Source: Batillaria attramentaria (lineage: Eukaryota; Mollusca; Gastropoda; Batillariidae). Taken from it: 64,000 nucleotides of DNA. The stretch is from contig JACVVK020000345.1 of NCBI GenBank assembly GCA_018292915.2, positions 435,534-499,533 of the forward strand. The letters are read 5' to 3'. Both the position numbers and the translations under genes were made by a program. Below the pieces are notes generated by a model. The model was given only the letters and a program-made list of their open reading frames with translations. It was not told the DNA's origin and searched no databases. Of this stretch, positions 11,201 to 18,899 are shown piece after piece; positions within the stretch are counted from its first letter, which is position 1, and the number at the start of each line of letters is the position of its first letter.

Positions 11201-12915
11201 TAAACAGTTATACACAGCATAAGAACTTCTTTTATTCAGTAATATCACCAAGTTTCAAGTCTGTATTTGATTTCTTGATAATGTTTTTCCCAACGTGGCC
11301 AAACAGCCGGCACACAGGTTACATTTTAAAATTTCTTTATTGTCCTCTTTCGGGAATAAAATTACTTTATTGTCCTCTTTCCGGGGAAGCGCGTCGCCGC
11401 GGTGCAGCGCCACCCAACCTACCTATCTTTTTTTTAATTTCTGGGGGAAGAAAGCCGGGTAACCCATAGAGAAACCCCCGAGGAGCAGCCCGGCAGCCAG
11501 GAAAAACTGGTATCACATATCACAAGCTCGACCTGCCCCATGCTTCGTCCTGACTATGGTGACAACAGTTGTGTACCACATCTGCTAAGTCCGACGCGAT
11601 TCCTATTAGACCACCGCTCACCCCTCTCAGCATAGAGAGAGTGTTAACATTGTTTCCAATAAATACCCACAAAATCACAGTTTTAAAAAAAAATCCCGAA
11701 AAGCTTTAGCGACGAGATTAACAAATGCACTAAACACGATGTACTGAATTGTCAGAACTATAAATATGCAGTAGTCAAAATTATCATTTTCATCAAGAAT
11801 TGTTTGTGAATGTTCAATTCGAATCTCGGCAAATATTTGTACTGGCCTTGATATCACCCAAAGCTGGTTAAAAAGGACGTTAAACTCACAAACACCTTGT
11901 AAATGTTAAGTAAAAGAAAAATAGGCGATTTTAAGAAGCTATAATCAAAACCTTATATAAAGATACCGAAAACACACAAATCGGGCCAATAAGTAGGATC
12001 ACAAAAGTACACAACAATGGAACAAGGATTTTCTAGACTTGTTAAAACAAAACAGGGCAGAAAATGATGGGGGCAGAGTAATAGGACACGATAAAACCAG
12101 ACTTACTGCAATAGCAGAACAAAACACAACAGGAAAGAGAATCTTACGTACCATGAGCAGTTTCTCCATCTAAAGTGGTACAATTTCCCCAAGACGTGGC
12201 TGTCGACAACCTCACCATTGCTGCGATGGAAGGCACACCAAACTTCCCTATACTGAAGAGGTTTTCGGGCAAGTCCCACAACTCTGATGACCGGAACACT
12301 CTCCATGTCGTCATAATGAGCGGCATAGACGAAGGCGTCACTGTTGTAGTCCAGTCGCTGCCAGTGAGGCGTGACGTCATCGAAGGGGTCGTCATCCCAG
12401 TAAAGAATTCTGTCCCTTGTTTTAGAACTTGAATCGACTGCTTTGTTAGCCTGATTATCTTTGGGTAAGGCATACTTTTCCTTTGAATCACCTTGGTGAC
12501 TTTGTCCAACACTTTCTACGGACGTTTTTGTGACGTTACTGTTTGATTTGATTAGGACCTGTTCTTTAAGGACAGCCTGCTTTGGGCGTTCCATCATCTC
12601 AACCTTGGCATGGTTTCTATCTGGGTTTGAATGAACATATTTGTCTTGGATCTCGTTCTTAGGGTCAGCAGTTTCCAACGGAATCGAATTTCCCTTGCCT
12701 TGACTCTGGAACAGTCTAGCAGTGCTGGGTTTCGGTGGAGCTGAAATTGTTCCCTTTTCTGTGGATATCCTAAGATACAGGACAGTTGTCAATGACACTG
12801 AAAACAGCAGAACTCCGAAGAAGAGTGTCCTTGGGTGTCTCGCCTTGCCTGTCCACTGTCGTATGGTAGAGCACATGGTATTTCCCTTTCCAGGCATCTC
12901 TAGGTTACCTGACAT
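3243..12915 (-). CDS. Two-domain Golgi glycosyltransferase: GT92 + DUF1647-like (8 exons)
   Basis: Joining minus-strand exons 12152-12915, 10281-10635, 8745-8960, 7390-7786, 6622-6723, 5604-5899, 4310-4414 and 3243-3761 gives one uninterrupted frame of about 917 aa. Every junction has AG acceptors and GT donors, and the phases agree. Residues 31-49 are a single hydrophobic segment after a short basic tail, as in type II Golgi enzymes, followed by a Ser/Lys-rich stem. Residues about 185-580 are a glycosyltransferase family 92 domain with the acidic DVDE motif and HYR near its end. Residues about 612-917 match the DUF1647 type (WMDTSVRW, PWVSCAF, HRFDQSSLGIIVSKL). GT92 enzymes transfer galactose to glycans in worms and vertebrates; the role of DUF1647 is unproven. 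The exon model is my inference; the alternative is two adjacent genes. Confidence in GT92 is high, in the DUF1647 name moderate. Confidence 0.72.
3800..3930. repeat. Four tandem AAGGTCAC...TGACCTTG units
   Basis: Units of about 36 bp, each with AAGGTCAC and, about 6-8 bp later, (T)GACCTTG. The result is a series of everted or inverted AGGTCA half-sites, within intron 7. The same array is present in the duplicate at about 54506-54636. AGGTCA is the classical nuclear-receptor half-site; regulatory function is only a possibility. Confidence 0.75.
4310..4414 (-). CDS. GT92/DUF1647 gene exon 7
   Basis: A 35-codon exon after TTGCAG with donor AGG/GTAAGA. It encodes TEKYCRCTVLDFPFHL and CATWKPFVIR. 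This resembles the segment between the DUF1647 Rossmann-like start and the WMD motif. The ORF running beyond it into poly-Phe is intron read-through. Confidence 0.7.
4905..5100. repeat. Dispersed repeat adjoining SINE (three copies in window)
   Basis: Sequence from AGGAGGAACGACCCCGTCC to the CGATTAGCCACGTGAC word recurs at about 21280-21440 and 55690-55860. In each case it is directly followed by a G-rich/GA microsatellite and a SINE copy. A short piece also recurs at about 52113-52160. The recurrent order suggests one composite mobile unit. Confidence 0.7.
5160..5332 (-). mobile_element. tRNA-derived SINE, copy in intron 6
   Basis: Read on the minus strand it opens with a tRNA-like head: an A-box-like TGGCCGAATGGT and a B-box-like GTTCGAATCC. 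The family body with CAAATATTTGTGCTGGC follows, then GATATCA and a tail near GGAAAAGGACGTTAAAC. The same body occurs about a dozen times in the window in both orientations. Confidence 0.8.
5604..5899 (-). CDS. GT92/DUF1647 gene exon 6
   Basis: Acceptor CTTTCAG, donor CTG/GTCAGT. Encodes FVCINHTC and the DUF1647-like strand KYIFVSAASTSHYTEMQ, then FILVDLGLG. Entry phase 1 and exit phase 0 agree with its neighbours. Copy 2 differs here by +2 and +1 bp, three bases in total. Confidence 0.75.
6186..6262. repeat. (GA)n(CAGA)n(CAGG)n compound microsatellite
   Basis: A GA run passes into CAGA and then CAGG tetranucleotides. The partner at about 58142-58230 is longer in all three parts. It lies in the intron between exons 6 and 5. 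Confidence 0.9.
6622..6723 (-). CDS. GT92/DUF1647 gene exon 5 (inter-domain linker)
   Basis: A short 102-nt exon between TTTTGCAG and CCAA/GTAAG. It encodes a polar Gln/Thr/Ser-rich linker and is conserved in the duplicate at 58586-58687. It is the piece that joins the GT92 and DUF1647-like parts in one frame, so its reality decides whether the gene is a fusion. No protein family is recognisable in it. Confidence 0.6.
6958..7045. repeat. Poly-C plus (CA)n microsatellite
   Basis: A C-run followed by a long CA run in the intron between exons 5 and 4. The duplicate at about 58918-59043 is expanded and carries one CGCA interruption. Confidence 0.9.
7390..7786 (-). CDS. GT92/DUF1647 gene exon 4 (GT92 C-terminal half)
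   Basis: Starts after TTTCAG with NPSCGAFLFRNAFF, then contains RSKPIVDPRKVSVGSVH and LLHHYRY. These are the C-terminal signatures of GT92. The donor CCG/GTTTGT is weak but leaves phase 1, which exon 5 completes in frame. Confidence 0.8.
7828..7958 (-). mobile_element. SINE fragment (tRNA head truncated)
   Basis: Contains the SINE tail (TTAACGTCC...CACCACGTAAG), the GATATCA word and ACAAATATTTGGCCCCAGCC, plus the B-box region. The A-box part is missing because the non-LTR tail at 7962 abuts it. The same truncation exists in the duplicate (59846-59975), so it predates the duplication. Confidence 0.75.
7962..8440 (-). mobile_element. Non-LTR retroelement 3' end (RT tail + 3' UTR)
   Basis: On the minus strand the final RT-polyprotein codons, with words such as VRSGRCRVPRARLPD, end in a stop near 8330. 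They are followed by a 3' UTR that closes with GGATCAATAAAATATTCTG. A C-run and CA repeat near 8239-8272 interrupt it. Compared with the duplicate, the part upstream of 8441 is missing here and a 2-bp difference changes the frame. It is a dead fragment. Confidence 0.65.
8441..8525 (+). mobile_element. Non-LTR/SINE 3' tail family (GGATAGGTATTGGG...AATAAAG)
   Basis: Matches copies at about 50070-50155 and 61257-61350, and on the minus strand at about 11378-11425. All share AGGATAGGTATTGGGTGG, a GC-rich middle and AATTTCCC-AAAGGGATAATAAAG. It is a short dispersed element tail, not coding. Confidence 0.7.
8571..8718. repeat. (CAGA)n-based minisatellite
   Basis: CAGACAGACAGG blocks separated by GAAACACAGA give units of about 28 bp. 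The minus-strand translation reads as repeated CLPVCL/FLSA words, a repeat artefact. A parallel array lies at about 61396-61530. Confidence 0.9.
8745..8960 (-). CDS. GT92/DUF1647 gene exon 3 (DVDE acidic motif)
   Basis: A 72-codon exon flanked by TGTACAG and AAG/GTGTGT. It carries YPWNLHLS, the QDCLY word and FGDVDELIVP. The last is the GT92 acidic motif, expected to bind metal and the nucleotide sugar. It is preserved in the duplicate at 61563-61778 with only conservative changes. Confidence 0.85.
9000..10240. other. Intron 2 of the GT92/DUF1647 gene
   Basis: No convincing coding signal. It holds AAC/AAT trinucleotide runs near 9474-9512 and 9714-9760, a small GA run near 9834, and otherwise unique sequence. 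The sequence is shared with the duplicate at about 61800-63060. Confidence 0.6.
10281..10635 (-). CDS. GT92/DUF1647 gene exon 2
   Basis: The acceptor TTTCAG precedes the exon and the donor is GAG/GTAAGA. It encodes YVGAFVVCPL and, near its end, the GT92 core pattern with FQRAAEMVAASRALGVDHFVFYVE. This is the helix and strand preceding the catalytic acidic motif in the family. Phase: enters with 1 base, leaves in phase 0. Confidence 0.8.
11030..11085. mobile_element. Short dispersed repeat (ACGCCGCG...TTCGCGGC)
   Basis: Related to the insert at 44371-44437, which has a target-site duplication, and to about 52921-52965. It lies in intron 1 just outside the segmental duplication. Confidence 0.45.
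11100..12100. other. Intron 1 of the GT92/DUF1647 gene with repeat relics
   Basis: Includes the minus-strand copy of the GGATAGGTATTGGG tail (about 11378-11425). It also includes a plus-strand partial SINE body (about 11825-11898, with CAAATATTTGTACTGGCC and AAGGACGTTAAACTC). No exon-like signal seen. Confidence 0.5.
12152..12915 (-). CDS. GT92/DUF1647 gene exon 1 (start, TM anchor, stem, GT92 N-terminus)
   Basis: The ATG is at 12915 and opens a frame with a 19-residue hydrophobic segment (residues 31-49) and a low-complexity stem. GT92-like strands follow (DAFVYAAHYDD, PVIRVVGLARK, VWCAFH). I place the donor at GTACGTAAG so that the exon ends in phase 2, matching exon 2, which begins with one completing base. 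A second GT five bases farther on would break the frame. This exon lies outside the segmental duplication, so the second gene copy lacks it in this window. Confidence 0.75.
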
Positions 12916-12934
12916 GGTAAGTGTGAAATTGTGA

Positions 12935-13283
12935 AGGTCTGACTGATGTGATGTGTGTATGATATTTAAGCTAAGCTGTAAAACGAGTTATAAAATCGGC
13001 TGTTGCAATTCACTCTGGCCACAATGCCTGCCGTAAACTGCGAAAATATTATGACGCCTCTGACATAATATACCTGGTGCGTAAGAGGGCGATATTTACA
13101 TATGCACGCGTAACAGTGGTACGATATTGATACCAAAGTTATACGCGCAGTAGCTGTACTTAATTTCCCTGACACGTCACGACACGGTAAGGTCGCAAGT
13201 TTACACAATAACACAGGAACAGGAAAATCCTTAAGATGTGAGTAGTTACAGCCACTGGTTTCCTCTGGTGAAAAGCACACACA

Positions 13284-13323
<40 letters not shown>

Positions 13324-14010
13324 CACACTATATCTATCTACGTCCGCTCACAGACACGAGAGAGAGAGAGAGAGAGAGATTTTGGTTTGCGTGTGAGGGG
13401 TATTTCTCCAATGGTGTAGTTTCTGAAACCTGATCAGGGGTTTTTGTTCTCGCAAAGCTGGAGGTGGGCGTCTTGTTCCCAAAGGCCCGGGGTATGTATT
13501 GTTGTGCTGGATTTGTCTGGGCGAAATACAAAGGGTTTCATCAGTCTCCACTCCTTCATTACCTCAGCCGAGGTTTCCCCCTCCCCCCCCCCTCTCTCTT
13601 GAGTGTGTGATACCACAAATGACAACATAGGGAGAAGCAGTATTGTGTAGCAGTCGTAAACATGTTACGAAGTGGCCGTTGGTAGTTGGCTGACATTCTC
13701 TTCTGCTGAAGCTATCAGTTTCAAGTCATTTACAATGAACCAGCCAACCAACCAGCCAACCAAAGAAAGAAAGAACGAAAAAATCAAAATCTGTATCGTT
13801 ATTTCATGAAAACATTGTAAGGATAGAAAGTAAGTGTTAGAGACATTACTGTTAAAAATGATAATAATCGTGGATATCCTTATCGTTCCTTTAATTTCGG
13901 TGTTCTCTAAGCATTTACAGAGCTGAGAAATACTATAAAATAAGATGAAACTGTGTTAGAAAGAATTAAAAGAAAACAGGCCATAATAATAGTAAGACAC
14001 ACACACACAG

Positions 14011-14063
<53 letters not shown>

Positions 14064-14680
14064 GACCGCATCCTGCGGTCATGCCTGCGTCTGACCGGAG
14101 TCATTTGTGCGCAAGCCCGCGTTTTACATGTACAGCACAGACACACACACACACACACGCTTCGCCAAAACGTAGGCGTGCAGGACTCAGCCAACTGGTG
14201 TGAAATGTAGGATAAGTCCTGTACCAGAGATATATTACAAGAGATATATATATAGTCGCGTCGCATGGGCACAAAACCCTTGGCTAATGCCCGAAAGAAG
14301 CAAGAAAAACGTGCAGGGACTTGAAGAAACGGTACGGTATTACGCTTGCTCGTGTTCTCTATTTGTCACTCAGCATGCAAACGCATGAATCTGTTGATTT
14401 CAAACCATTGGCACTCAATGTACAAGGCAGCATGACTTTGTTGAACACTGCCGAGTGTTTGCTCCATGACGCAGATCCGTCCCTGAGCTTTAACACCCCC
14501 AACCCCTCCCCCCCCCCCCCCGTCCCATCCACGGACGTATAGAGATGGACGCACCGCCGCACGCTGCCACCGCTGCTTGCGAGTGTCGCTACGCGTCGGC
14601 CATCTTGCTGGTATCACTCAGAGGCTCTGTGTATAGAACGCCTCGTTCGAAATACAAAGTTCTTTAGAAAGACGTCATCA
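12935..14680. other. Gene-poor region with CA and GA microsatellites
   Basis: CA runs at about 13277-13328, 13998-14060 and 14142-14158, a GA run at 13360-13380 and a C-run at 14507-14521. The open frames here are simple-sequence translations. Upstream of the GT92/DUF1647 start (12915) I see no clear TATA box. Confidence 0.5.
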
Positions 14681-14686
14681 TCAGAA

Positions 14687-14854
14687 ATGCCTGTAGCTGA
14701 AAGGGTGATTGCTGTGTCTAAGGATGTACCGTTTTTCTACATCGAGGATGTGTATGTTGGACTCTGTCTACAGGCTGCTGGCATAAGGAGTGAAAAAGAT
14801 AGACGGCTTCCAACACAGCAAGGTCAAGATAAACAATACGTGTCATGTGACTGA
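14687..14854 (+). pseudogene. GT31 beta-1,3-galactosyltransferase C-terminal fragment
   Basis: A 55-codon frame contains VPFFYIEDVYVGLCLQAAGI. This is the EDVY-G motif near the C-terminus of family GT31 galactosyl/N-acetylglucosaminyl transferases. Normal enzymes are about 300-400 aa, with DxD and other motifs upstream; none of those is visible here. It may be a terminal exon of a plus-strand gene whose other exons are missing, or a decayed retrocopy or duplication fragment. A CGTCATCATCA-type region upstream shows no clean splice acceptor. The family call is firm, the state (pseudogene or exon) is not. Confidence 0.7.
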
Positions 14855-15012
14855 GCAAAAGTTTCAAGGGACGTCTTACTTGCAATATTGTTTTTTACGT
14901 GTTGTGATTCACTCTTGAAAACGTGTGACTTTGTGACTATTTTCAAACTCGGAATGCCAAAAACAAATTGGTTCAGTTTTTTTTTTTTCATGAGTGTGTA
15001 TAATACAAATAG

Positions 15013-15042
<30 letters not shown>
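15013..15042. repeat. (CA)n microsatellite
   Basis: A short CA run downstream of the Gal3ST stop. Further runs are GT at 16473-16512, CA at 16731-16780 and CT at 16336-16358. Confidence 0.85.
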
Positions 15043-15047
<5 letters not shown>

Positions 15048-15163
15048 ATTGTCAAGGTCAAATATAAGATGAATTTAATCTGTCCTTATATAGAACGTTG
15101 TAATAAAACATCAAAATATATTATATCTCATGGGATCTCACAGAAAAAAAAGTTTGTTCAATT

Positions 15164-16153
15164 TTAGCGACTCATGACTTTAAAGTTGAAGGCAAAACTT
15201 GTAAGCGGTTTAGCTGTTTTTTTGTTTTTTTTTCTGGCAAGATTCACTAACGGCATTTCTTTCATTGCGATCAGTTTGCAATCATTTTTATCAACCTGGA
15301 ATTTCTGGTTCCATTTTGTGGCTCCCACAGTAATATAATTATTAGCTGGCTGTCTGGTTTGAGTACAGAAGTTTCCAAGATCGCTCAAAATTGATGAAAA
15401 CGAATTTACTTCCTCGTTAAAGGAAGCTCCTTCTGCTTCTACCCTCCGCTGAAAAACTTCTGAAAAGTGCCTGTAGAGCGCAACATCATGGTGGTTGAAA
15501 AGTTCAAGTTTCGCTTTGATACTTGAATTGGTTGTAAAACCGTTGTCTGAGCTGTGATTGTGCGCGTTCAGTTTCATGTACAGAATGTCTTTTGTCTGCC
15601 AATGAAACATTCTCTTCAGCAGCACCATGGACTCCTCGAACCGCTCGGCGATGAGAACCAGGTGAAAAGTTTTGTCCAGTTTCTGTAGAAATGTCGGTGT
15701 GTATGACACGTTGGAAACTTGTTCAGGAGGCAGACCTAGTTCAATACTCATACGGTTCCTGGTAAGTGACATATAGGGATTTTTTGGTTCGTATTTCAGC
15801 GGATCAGACACGTAAGCCTTGAAGCTAGGAACAGCCTTGAGATACGGAAATCCTTCAACGTCCCTGAAATAATGGTACGCCGACTGGACCAAGGTCAGCG
15901 GCTCACGCACTATGGCCACGTACTTGGTGTCTGCAGGAAAGTGGGGACGCAAACTGGTAGCGTTGAGAACGACGTGATTGCATAGGATGTCAAAAAGAAA
16001 TGGCGGTGACTCAGGGTGCTCGATGATCGGGAGCAATTTGGGCGAATAGTTGGAGAGAATGTTTCTAATGCGAGGAAGCATAACGTTCAGACTGCGAGAC
16101 ATGGCGAAGCGGAGAATCACGCTCATGGCTGTTGAACTTGCTGCCTTGTGAAC
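15164..16153 (-). CDS. Gal3ST large terminal exon
   Basis: Opens with VHKAASSTAM (5'-phosphosulfate-binding loop of PF06990-type sulfotransferases) and runs 329 codons to the stop at 15164. REPLTLVQSAYHYFRD supplies the 3'-phosphate-binding motif. The C-terminal tail is basic (KKNKKTAKP). The Met at 16126 is internal, not the start. Confidence 0.88.
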   Translation of the reverse strand, partial: VHKAASSTAMSVILRFAMSRSLNVMLPRIRNILSNYSPKLLPIIEHPESPPFLFDILCNHVVLNATSLRPHFPADTKYVAIVREPLTLVQSAYHYFRDVEGFPYLKAVPSFKAYVSDPLKYEPKNPYMSLTRNRMSIELGLPPEQVSNVSYTPTFLQKLDKTFHLVLIAERFEESMVLLKRMFHWQTKDILYMKLNAHNHSSDNGFTTNSSIKAKLELFNHHDVALYRHFSEVFQRRVEAEGASFNEEVNSFSSILSDLGNFCTQTRQPANNYITVGATKWNQKFQVDKNDCKLIAMKEMPLVNLARKKNKKTAKPLTSFAFNFKVMSR

Positions 16154-16471
16154 CTTAAAAAGACAAAGGCAGGTGTAAATACGCCATTTGCAAAGAATTT
16201 CTCTTGCTTTTATTTAGTATCCCTTTCAAACACACTAAGGTACCTCCAAACAAATTACTGAAAACAATATCATTTAATGAACCTAAGAACCTAAGTTAGT
16301 GAAGGGACATGAAGACATATCACTGTATTAACCCCAAACTCTCTCTCTCTCTCTCTCTGCGTATTGTAAAAATAAATCACTACACTGTGTCCCTGTGATC
16401 AGAGACACGCTGAAACGTGATCAGACCCTTCTCTGTTATCTGACGTTGCAAGCCTGAATGCTCGAACAAAG

Positions 16472-16517
<46 letters not shown>

Positions 16518-16728
16518 TTGGATGGGACCAGGACAGACCAACATTGCAAACACGACAAAAGACGTACTCGAGGTCTGTTCCCATAGGAGTGCTTAAACTG
16601 TTTGTCACGTCAGCCTTCCAGAGGCCCCACCCACTGATGCAAACAGTGGCAAGAGGAAGTAACTGAGATGGGTCTGATCAGGTTTCTGAAGGCAATGTTG
16701 TGCACAGTGTGTCACGAACAGTGTTCAG

Positions 16729-16782
<54 letters not shown>

Positions 16783-18086
16783 GTTTCGCCTTGCCGACAT
16801 CTCTACCAATTCCCAGTTGTTTTTTGGTTTTTTTTAACACACCTGTAAACACAATAGTATAACATACAATCACATTAGACGGAAGGTGAACTGAGATGTT
16901 TGTGCTTGAGAATGTATTTATTTATTTATTTATTTGCTGTAATGGTGGAATCCTCATTGCTTCACCTAGTGGCGTCACTGACCAAAAGTAGCAAGTGGTC
17001 CAAAGGCAACATTATTCCTAGGGGTCTTAATGTGCACCTTAGATGTATATACATGCAGCTAACGCCGACAAGCCGCCATAAGAAGAAATATATGATTATC
17101 ATGTAGCAGCGGGACAGGGACAATCCATCATTCATTTTTGATCGATAACAAAGTAGGCGAACGTTTGAAGGTCAGTTAAGGGCACATCGGGCACGGAACC
17201 AAGAAAGTAAGTTAACAACCCAAGGGAAAAACTCTTTTAAGTGACAAAAAAAAATCCCATAAAAGAAGAATCAAGGGCTTAGTGTAATTCTAGGTCAAGG
17301 TTTGTTTGGAAAAATAAAGCAAAATTACGCACTCTGACCATATCAGACAATGCCAAGAGCAGGCATTTAATGTCAGTCTAATGCAAACTCCAAGAGAGAG
17401 TCATGTGGTTGTTTAGAGCTTACGCCGTGCAAGCACTCTAAGGGAGACGTATGGCAATGTGTGAAAGTTGATACCTTTAAAGGGAGAAGTATGACAATGC
17501 GTGAAAGTTGATACCTTATACTTATAGACCAAATGGGATGCCAACCAAATGGAAGCAAGGAACCCAGCATCATGTTTTGCGACCGGTCGACTGCATCATA
17601 AAGCCCAGTTTAAAATCCCAGACAAAACTTAAAAAATTGATTTAAAATCCTCAGAACACCAGGAGCCACCTCACGCCACAATGATTATGCGATGTTCAGC
17701 GGTCTCGGGCCTAGCGGGAAAGGCACACGCCTTTTATAATAGTGGCTTGAAGTGGCTGTTACTGGTGTGCAGTCGTTTGTTCTTGTTAACTAGTCTTATC
17801 ATATGGGCAGAGGCTGGTCGGGCTCGTTCTCTTAAGAGTTAACTTAAGAGTGTACAATAACCGCCTTTGCATCCAAGAATTCCTCCTATGAAACTCAAAT
17901 CCTCCTATGAAACTCACTTTTACAAAAATGATGTGGCGAACTTCCTCCTGGGATTCTGTCTGATAATTAGGACGACGCTGGGGTTCCGTCTGATAATTAG
18001 GACGACGTTGCATTCCTCCACTCTTCCATAAAATGGCTGACATAATGACGAACGTGATCAGTACTGCCACCGGACATCTCAGCTTT
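15164..18086 (-). CDS. Galactose 3-O-sulfotransferase-like (Gal3ST), two exons seen
   Basis: Exons 17918-18086 and 15164-16153 join in phase 0 (AAA/GTGAGT to TTTTTAAG) across the family's PAPS-binding loop, which reads FVK then VHKAASST. The product is a type II Golgi membrane enzyme that transfers sulfate from PAPS to C3 of terminal galactose on glycoproteins or glycolipids. The first exon holds a hydrophobic segment (VAVLITFVIMSAILW). The large exon holds the second PAPS motif in REPLTLVQSAYHYF and the family C-terminal half. The two exons give about 385 aa, near the 400-480 usual for the family. Exon 17918-18086 begins after TTTCCAG in the middle of a codon, so the initiator lies in an upstream exon I could not identify. 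Confidence 0.8.
16155..17915. other. Intron of the Gal3ST gene with repeats
   Basis: Microsatellites, a small tandem repeat at about 17440-17520 (GAAAGTTGATACCTT words) and a dispersed repeat at about 17690-17790. That dispersed repeat recurs inverted at about 60825-60935. No coding signal seen. Confidence 0.55.
17918..18086 (-). CDS. Gal3ST transmembrane exon
   Basis: Carries the signal anchor, then a short tandem peptide repeat (QRRPNYQTE twice) and ends in HIIFVK, the strand before the PAPS loop. The acceptor is TTTCCAG and the donor AAA/GTGAGT. The tandem repeat reflects a 36-bp DNA duplication inside the stem. Confidence 0.75.
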
Positions 18087-18221
18087 CTGGAAATTTATGA
18101 TGCAATTCAAGTGGAAACGTTTACAGACACAGCGAAAACAATAAAATTAATGATATGCCATTAAATACTTTTTTTTTAAAGAGGGGATGAAGAAGAGGAT
18201 GGTGGCAGGCTATTGTAGGCT

Positions 18222-18760
18222 TTAGTGTCTTTTAATTCTCGCCCACCACTAATGGGTGATATCAAAGACGAGACACCGAGATAGGAACCAGCACAAATAT
18301 TTGGGCCCAGCCGGAACTCGACCCCACAACCCGATTATTGAAAATCAAATGCTCTACCATTCGTCTATCCCGGTTCCCCTCTAATAACAAAGACAGAGAC
18401 TGTATATATAAATGGCGTGTCCTTGAGGAGTGATTCTTTCCACCTCCTAAATCTAGACTTGTTCCTTTTTTCGCTTGCTGTTTTTTGTTTTTGTTATTTT
18501 TTTATTATTATTTTGTTGAGACGAGACACCGAGATAGGAACCAGCACAAATATTTGGGCGCAGCCGGAACTCGACCCCACAACCCGATTATTGAAAATCA
18601 CAAGCTCTACCATTCTCCTATCCCGGTTCCCCTCTAATAACAAAGACTGAGACTTTATATATAAATGGAGTGTCCTTGAGGGAGTGATTCTTTCCACCTC
18701 CTAAATCTAGACTTGTTCCTTTTTTCGCTTGCTGTTTTTTTTTTTTTTTTAATTATTATT
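18222..18760 (-). mobile_element. SINE-containing tandem duplication (about 254-bp offset)
   Basis: The SINE copy at about 18223-18377 and the adjoining sequence down to TCGCTTGCTGTTTTTT recur directly at about 18520-18740. The second SINE lacks its tail. Both copies share a B-box-like word and ACAAATATTTGGGC. The duplicated unit includes the non-SINE flank (CTAATAACAAAGAC onwards), so it is a local tandem duplication, not two insertions. Confidence 0.75.
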
Positions 18761-18899
18761 TTGTTGTTTGTTCTTTAAGCCAAAGGAATTTCTGGTGAAT
18801 CTGCAAGTGGTGCAATTGAAAAGTGACGCAAATTATTTGCAGAAAAAAAGCTCCTATGTAAATTTTTGCATGTAACTCTGGCCCTGATGAAGCCGGCAC

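Noticed and set aside
13907..14272. Cys/Val-rich minus-strand ORF and other CVCVCV or HTHTHT frames
   Set aside because: CA/GT microsatellite translations, present in many places in the window.
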